Positions 59,788-64,000 of a DNA stretch of 64,000 nucleotides are shown piece after piece. The DNA is taken from the NCBI RefSeq assembly GCF_023746615.1, contig NZ_CP082276.1, positions 1,364,001 through 1,428,000 of the forward strand, in the 5' to 3' direction. The stretch's first letter is position 1; each line of letters begins with the position of its first letter. Below the pieces are notes generated by a model. That model did not search any database. It saw only the letters and a program-made list of their open reading frames with translations, and had not been told where the DNA came from. This stretch comes from Grimontia kaedaensis (lineage in GTDB: Bacteria; Pseudomonadota; Gammaproteobacteria; Enterobacterales; Vibrionaceae). Both the position numbers and the translations under genes were made by a program.

Positions 59788-59835
59788 TAGCGTTTCGCTA
59801 TAGTATCGGTCTCTCTGCCAGTTAATAATATCTCT

Positions 59836-60249
59836 ATGCTGTTTATTTCTCACAACGTTACTATCCCCGATGACGAGATTGATATCTCGTATATCCGCGC
59901 GCAAGGCGCTGGTGGACAGAACGTCAACAAAGTATCCTCAGCGGTGCATCTTCGCTTTGATGTGCAGGCATCGTCGCTGCCAGATTTTTACAAGGAACGT
60001 TTGCTGGCACTGAAAGACAGCCGCCTGACCAAAGACGGCGTCATCGTGATCAAAGGTCAGCAGTTCAGAACACAAGAGAAGAACCGTGAAGATGCACTGC
60101 AGCGCCTCCAGGAACTGATCAAAAGTGTCGCTATTGTGCAGAAAGCCCGCCGTGCTACTAAGCCGACCAAGTCTTCGCAAAGAAAGCGCGTGGATAGTAA
60201 AACCCAACGCGGTAAGACCAAATCACTTCGCGGCAAAGTACAGTTCTGA
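59836..60249 (+). CDS. arfB: Alternative ribosome-rescue factor B (peptidyl-tRNA hydrolase)
   Basis: 137 residues, the usual size. The release-factor GGQ motif is seen in RAQGAGGQNVNKVSSAVHLRF (GGQ at about residues 27-29). The C-terminal tail is strongly basic (RKRVDSKTQRGKTKSLRGK) and would enter the empty mRNA channel of stalled ribosomes. It hydrolyses peptidyl-tRNA on non-stop ribosomes. The ribosome site is weak. No hairpin lies between it and the gene downstream. Confidence 0.95.
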   Translation: MLFISHNVTIPDDEIDISYIRAQGAGGQNVNKVSSAVHLRFDVQASSLPDFYKERLLALKDSRLTKDGVIVIKGQQFRTQEKNREDALQRLQELIKSVAIVQKARRATKPTKSSQRKRVDSKTQRGKTKSLRGKVQF

Positions 60250-60375
60250 TCTTGTCTACTCCTTCTAAGTCATTGGCCTAATGTCACATTACTCAGCCCA
60301 TTCCTTACGTCAGGCTTGTTTGCAGTGACGTCTTGTTGTGCAATCAAAGCACAACAAAAAAAGGAGGACCACAAA

Positions 60376-60810
60376 GTGGCCAACGTAGACTTAAAGGAAT
60401 ACCCGCTCTCACAAACGCAAGCCATCGTCTGGAACGACATGGACGCCCTGCAACACATCAACAACACCGTATATTTCCGCTACTTTGAGGATGTTCGCGT
60501 CGTCATGCTTGAAGAGCTCAAAGTGTTCGACTTCGTTAAAAGCCACAACATTGGCCCTGTCGTCGCTTCAACACGGTGCGATTACCGCGCGCCACTGGTT
60601 TACCCAGACACTATCACTACAGTTTCCTGGGTCGAAAATATTCAGGAAAAACGCTACACAATGAAATATGAGATATACAGCCATAACCAACAACGTTGTG
60701 TGGCAGAAGGAGAAGCGCTGATCGTGTATTGCGATTTCAACACAGGGAAAAGCTGCCTTATTCCTGCTGAAACGCTGGAACGGCTTCAAGCTTATGTGGG
60801 TGGTGAATGA
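60376..60810 (+). CDS. Acyl-CoA thioesterase, hotdog fold (4HBT/FadM-like)
   Basis: 144 residues from a GTG start eight bases after AAGGAGG; the frame is open from 60316 but nothing upstream looks coding. The 4HBT pattern is clear: WNDMDALQHINNTVYFRYFED, with the Asp used by this class of thioesterase. It hydrolyses acyl-CoA or related thioesters in the cytoplasm; chain length is unknown. Its TGA overlaps the ATG of the following ABC ATPase by four bases (ATGA), so translation is coupled to a transporter with no obvious biochemical link. Confidence 0.88.
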   Translation: MANVDLKEYPLSQTQAIVWNDMDALQHINNTVYFRYFEDVRVVMLEELKVFDFVKSHNIGPVVASTRCDYRAPLVYPDTITTVSWVENIQEKRYTMKYEIYSHNQQRCVAEGEALIVYCDFNTGKSCLIPAETLERLQAYVGGE

Positions 60811-61436
60811 CCGCAAACTCCCTCACGCTTTCCGCTCTGCGCTCTGGCTTTGAAAGCCGGAGCATATCTTCACTCGATATATCCCTCTTATATGGCCAAA
60901 ATCTGGTGATTCACGGCCCTTCAGGCTGTGGCAAAAGCAGCCTACTCAAAGTGATTTGTGGATTGTTGCCGGCTTCAGAAGGAAGTATTCAATGGGACTC
61001 AAAGAGCGTTACTCTGGAATCACTGTCATGGTGGCGCACACAGGTTAATTATTTGCCGCAGGAGCCGGTCATGGGTGGTGACACTATCGAAGCGGTGTTG
61101 ATGCTACCTTGGTCAATGCAGGCGACCACACTGAACAAGCCAGATCCCGCTAAATGCCAAGAAGTATTGAAATCACTCTCACTCCAACATTCACTCAGCG
61201 CTGAAATTTCCTCACTCTCTGGCGGCGAAAAACAGCGACTAGCCTTTGCTCGCGCCCTTCTATTGGAACGCCCAATCTGGCTGATGGATGAACCCACGTC
61301 AGCGCTAGATGGCAATAGCCGCGATATCGTGATGTCGCTATTGAAGTCCAAAGACATTATTGCAGTCTCGGTCTCCCACGACCCGGTTTGGATTGCAGCA
61401 GCAGATGTCGAATTTAATATGGGAGTCGCATCATGA
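60807..61436 (+). CDS. fetA: ABC transporter ATP-binding protein, FetA-like
   Basis: 209 residues with Walker A GPSGCGKSS (37-45), signature LSGGEKQRLAF, Walker B IWLMDEPTSALD and H-loop SVSHDP. The size and the UPF0014-type permease directly downstream match the E. coli FetA(YbbL)-FetB(YbbM) iron exporter. ATGA overlaps join it to both neighbours. The expected role is energising iron efflux under oxidative or iron stress; this assignment rests on the pair. Confidence 0.85.
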   Translation: MTANSLTLSALRSGFESRSISSLDISLLYGQNLVIHGPSGCGKSSLLKVICGLLPASEGSIQWDSKSVTLESLSWWRTQVNYLPQEPVMGGDTIEAVLMLPWSMQATTLNKPDPAKCQEVLKSLSLQHSLSAEISSLSGGEKQRLAFARALLLERPIWLMDEPTSALDGNSRDIVMSLLKSKDIIAVSVSHDPVWIAAADVEFNMGVAS

Positions 61437-62203
61437 ATGGCGCGCTCGACATCAGTCCTTGGGCTTTGGCCGGCCTTTACTGTGTTTTCCTCATCCCACT
61501 GCTGCTTTTCCAGCGCTGGCAATTGGGGCTAAGTAAAAGCCTGATCACCTCAGTGGTAAGAATGACTTTGCAGCTCGCATTGGTTGGCCTTTATCTTCAA
61601 ACCCTGTTTAACTTCGCCAACTTTTGGCTTAACACGGCTTGGCTGCTGGTGATGATACTGGTGGCAAGCTGGACTATCTGCAAACAAGCCGACACCCCAT
61701 GGCGCAAAATGCTGCCCGCCGTGCTGAGTGGACAATTGGTTTCCCTTGGCGTTGTGCTGCCACTGTTGATGGTCGGGGTGATTCAAACCTCTCCGTGGTG
61801 GCAGGCTCAGTACCTAATCCCTGTGGCGGGGATGTTGCTCGGCAATATGCTGTCTGCCAATGTATTGGCGATTGAACGTCTGCATTCCAGCATGAAACAA
61901 CGTCACGCGGAATATCAGTTTTATGTTGCCCTTGGCGCGAAAGAGCCAGGTAAGCCATTTTTGAAAGAAGCTTTTTCTGCCGCCCTGAGGCCGCCGCTGG
62001 CGGCTATGAGTACTTTAGGCATTGTGAGCCTACCCGGAATGATGACTGGACAAATTCTGGGTGGTACAGAGCCCTTGCTGGCGGTGAAATATCAACTGGT
62101 CATCATGGTGGCCATTTTTATCACAGTCACCTTGTCAGTCGCCACCACGCTGAAACTGAGTAGCCTGCGACTCACTGATAGCTATGGAAGACTAAACCAA
62201 TAG
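61433..62203 (+). CDS. fetB: UPF0014 ABC permease, FetB-like
   Basis: 256 residues with seven or so hydrophobic helices and the UPF0014/FetB pattern: TSVVRMTLQLALVGLYLQ near the N terminus, PVAGMLLGNMLSANVLAIER in the middle, and SLPGMMTGQILGGTEPLLAV in the C-terminal part. Overlaps fetA by four bases. Inner-membrane component of the putative iron exporter, ending at a strong terminator. Confidence 0.9.
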   Translation: MNGALDISPWALAGLYCVFLIPLLLFQRWQLGLSKSLITSVVRMTLQLALVGLYLQTLFNFANFWLNTAWLLVMILVASWTICKQADTPWRKMLPAVLSGQLVSLGVVLPLLMVGVIQTSPWWQAQYLIPVAGMLLGNMLSANVLAIERLHSSMKQRHAEYQFYVALGAKEPGKPFLKEAFSAALRPPLAAMSTLGIVSLPGMMTGQILGGTEPLLAVKYQLVIMVAIFITVTLSVATTLKLSSLRLTDSYGRLNQ

Positions 62204-62228
62204 CCACATCGCAGAAAGCCAGAAAGCA

Positions 62229-62257
62229 AAAAGCCCGACCAATTGGTCGGGCTTTCG
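62229..62257. terminator. Bidirectional terminator between fetB and nptA
   Basis: AAAGCCCGACC, loop AATT, then GGTCGGGCTTT: an 11-base perfect stem with A-rich and T-rich flanks, shared by convergent genes. Confidence 0.93.
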
Positions 62258-62276
62258 TTATTCAGTAAGCTGTCGA

Positions 62277-63425
62277 TTATGACACTGACAGTACCAAGCC
62301 TGGAAGTACAACAAACACTGCGGTCAGGTAGGCCACTACAGCCAGTTTTGTTTTCGCCGCGTAGTCGGCCAGCAGTTCTGCTGCTTTCAGCGGCAGTTCA
62401 CGCAGGAACGGAGTACCGAAGATAACCAGAATACCCAGAACGTTGAATGACAGGTGAACCAGTGCAATCTGCAGAGCGAATACTGCATTGCCACCCGTTA
62501 CCGCGGTTGCTGCCAGCAGTGCGGTAATACAGGTACCAATGTTCGCACCCAAGGTGAATGGATAAACCTGACGCACGCTCAGTACGTTAGTGCCCACCAG
62601 TGGAACCACAAGGCTTGTCGTTGTTGAAGAAGACTGAACCAGAATCGTCACCAGCGTACCCGACGCGATACTGTGAATTGGACCACGGCCGATTGCGCCG
62701 TTCAGTACTTCACGCGCTTTACCTACCATCAGTTTCTTCATCAGTTTGCCCATCACAGTGATAGAAACAACAACCAGAAGAATACCGAACAGAACCAGCG
62801 CTACACCGCCAAACGAACCAGGGAAGATTTCAAATACTGATTTAGCACCACTCACAACCGGCTTAGTCAAAGGCTTGATGAAGTTCAGGCCTTTCAGGCT
62901 GAGGTTGTCTGCTTGCATCAATGGGGATACCAGCCAAGCGGAGATTTTCGCCAGGAAGCCAGTCATCATTTCCAGAGGAAGGAAAATCGCTACCGCAAAC
63001 AGGTTGAAGAAGTCGTGTACGGTGGCACAAGCAAATGCGCGACGGAATTCATCTTTGCAGCGTGCGTGACCCAAACTCACCAAGGTGTTCGTTACCGTGG
63101 TACCAATGTTTGCGCCCATCACCATTGGGATTGCCATTGCAACTGGCAGACCACCAGCAACAAGACCAACGATAATCGCGGTGACTGTACTTGAAGATTG
63201 AATGAGAGCGGTACCAACGATACCAATCATCAAACCTGCAACAGGGTTAGAGGCAAATTCGAAAAGCTCTTTGGCCTGCTCACCTACCGCCCATTTGAAG
63301 CCACTGCCGATCATAGATACGGAAACCAGCAGAAGATACAACATACCAATGAGTGTTGCCCATTGCATTGCACGTTTTGGATTCGCGGACTGAGGTCCTT
63401 GTAGCGCATCAGACTGGATGCTCAT
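62277..63425 (-). CDS. nptA: Na+/phosphate cotransporter, NptA-type
   Basis: 382 residues with the inverted duplicated Na/Pi cotransporter core: two QSSS motifs (ALIQSSSTVTAI and ILVQSSSTTTSL), each followed by a GANIGT segment. About ten membrane helices. It imports inorganic phosphate using the sodium gradient, as shown for V. cholerae NptA. There is no PhoU-like C-terminal domain, in keeping with NptA rather than YjbB. AGGA precedes the ATG. The gene is convergent with fetB. Confidence 0.92.
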   Translation of the reverse strand: MSIQSDALQGPQSANPKRAMQWATLIGMLYLLLVSVSMIGSGFKWAVGEQAKELFEFASNPVAGLMIGIVGTALIQSSSTVTAIIVGLVAGGLPVAMAIPMVMGANIGTTVTNTLVSLGHARCKDEFRRAFACATVHDFFNLFAVAIFLPLEMMTGFLAKISAWLVSPLMQADNLSLKGLNFIKPLTKPVVSGAKSVFEIFPGSFGGVALVLFGILLVVVSITVMGKLMKKLMVGKAREVLNGAIGRGPIHSIASGTLVTILVQSSSTTTSLVVPLVGTNVLSVRQVYPFTLGANIGTCITALLAATAVTGGNAVFALQIALVHLSFNVLGILVIFGTPFLRELPLKAAELLADYAAKTKLAVVAYLTAVFVVLPGLVLSVS

Positions 63426-64000
63426 AACTCACTTCCTGATAGTAATGATTTCAGTTCGAAGTGGATGCTATGAATTAAATATTACAGAAATATGAATCCA
63501 AGATTGCGACGGCACTTTTTTTACTCTTTTTGTGTTCAAAATATGACCAAACAGAAATTTCCCAAATGGCTAGCAGAAAAATCTTTCATGACAAGTCATA
63601 AAGATGTTTCGAACTGTTACTATTTCTCTCCACAATATGACCACAAAACAACACCTAAAAAGTCAGGCTTGCTGCCTTAATTTTCATCAATGGAAATTTA
63701 TTTTACGAAGAACTCGGTAGGAAGAATTTCTCACCATGTCATCTTTAGCAATTTTGAGTTTCCAGATGTGGAGACTTCCTCTGCGATAAGGGTGTCATCG
63801 AGCTTAGAAACGTAGCGACTATATCTCCAGCGGCGATGGCTAGCTATGTCTGAGAGCGTTGTTTCTGTTTGTAAGGAGTGTGGCCAGCTCACACAATACA
63901 ACGTCACAACTTATGCAGGGATCTGAGCCAGCTTGACGAGGTCGTGGCTGGCTCCATGAGATGACTAAGAGTGCTTATTCACCCGGGTAGATGATAAACG
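63426..64000. other. Right-end region without a recognised gene
   Basis: 575 bases. A 62-codon frame at 63492 has no ribosome site and no recognisable content. A short frame at 63847 reads MSESVVSVCKECGQLTQY and stops after 26 codons; its CxxC pair resembles half of a zinc ribbon but nothing more can be said. The leftmost part holds the nptA promoter. Confidence 0.45.

Noticed and set aside
63492..63680. 62-codon frame near the right end
   Set aside because: No ribosome site and no recognisable sequence pattern; likely chance in AT-rich DNA.

Overview
The window looks like a chromosomal segment of a marine gammaproteobacterium of the family Vibrionaceae. Supporting this are a SorC regulator next to a transaldolase-transketolase pair, an nptA-type phosphate transporter, paired DUF805 membrane proteins, ArfB, and a siderophore uptake block ordered like the Vibrio cholerae vctPDGC/AraC/receptor locus. 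In V. cholerae the tal-tkt and vct genes lie on chromosome II, so this could be a second-chromosome segment (inference). The genus cannot be fixed from sequence alone. I saw no rRNA, tRNA, CRISPR array, intact IS element or prophage.

Layout. 0-8.5 kb is housekeeping: anmK, a convergent membrane EAL phosphodiesterase, and sorC - talB - tkt. 8.6-11.8 kb is a cupin/GST/persulfide-dioxygenase-like operon with a convergent LysR gene. 11.8-26.3 kb is accessory. It holds a long AT-rich leader, a roughly 2100-residue pure RTX repeat protein, an SDR gene followed by a dead stub of a flavin amine oxidase, two exported proteins of unknown function, and then an intact SDR + amine oxidase pair. The stub pair and the intact pair are a direct duplication flanking the two unknown genes. 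26.3-34.2 kb is iron uptake: Fur-box-preceded vctPDGC-like genes, an AraC regulator, a TonB-dependent receptor and a DUF2218 protein. 34.2-35.8 kb is a BCCT osmolyte transporter. 36.6-56.9 kb is one gene for a roughly 6800-residue exported repeat protein. 57-63.4 kb holds DUF805, a DMT exporter, a LysR regulator, arfB, a thioesterase-fetA-fetB operon and nptA.

How the parts work together. The iron genes form a coherent import unit (receptor, periplasmic binder, two permeases, ATPase, activator) with no siderophore biosynthesis genes in view, which suits use of siderophores made elsewhere. The RTX protein and the giant Ig-repeat protein are both predicted to be exported and very repetitive. 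The first ends in a type I secretion-like C terminus. The second ends in a choice-of-anchor-type region followed by a Cys-hydrophobic-Arg tail. They are the best candidates for cell-surface or matrix functions, and the EAL protein could connect to such a lifestyle only speculatively.

The most novel items are: the modular architecture of the giant protein, including a roughly 200-residue domain present five times that I cannot assign; the duplicated SDR/amine oxidase cassette, whose SDR copies both lack the catalytic tyrosine; and the enclosed exported pair, one member of which has a beta-then-helical-repeat layout.
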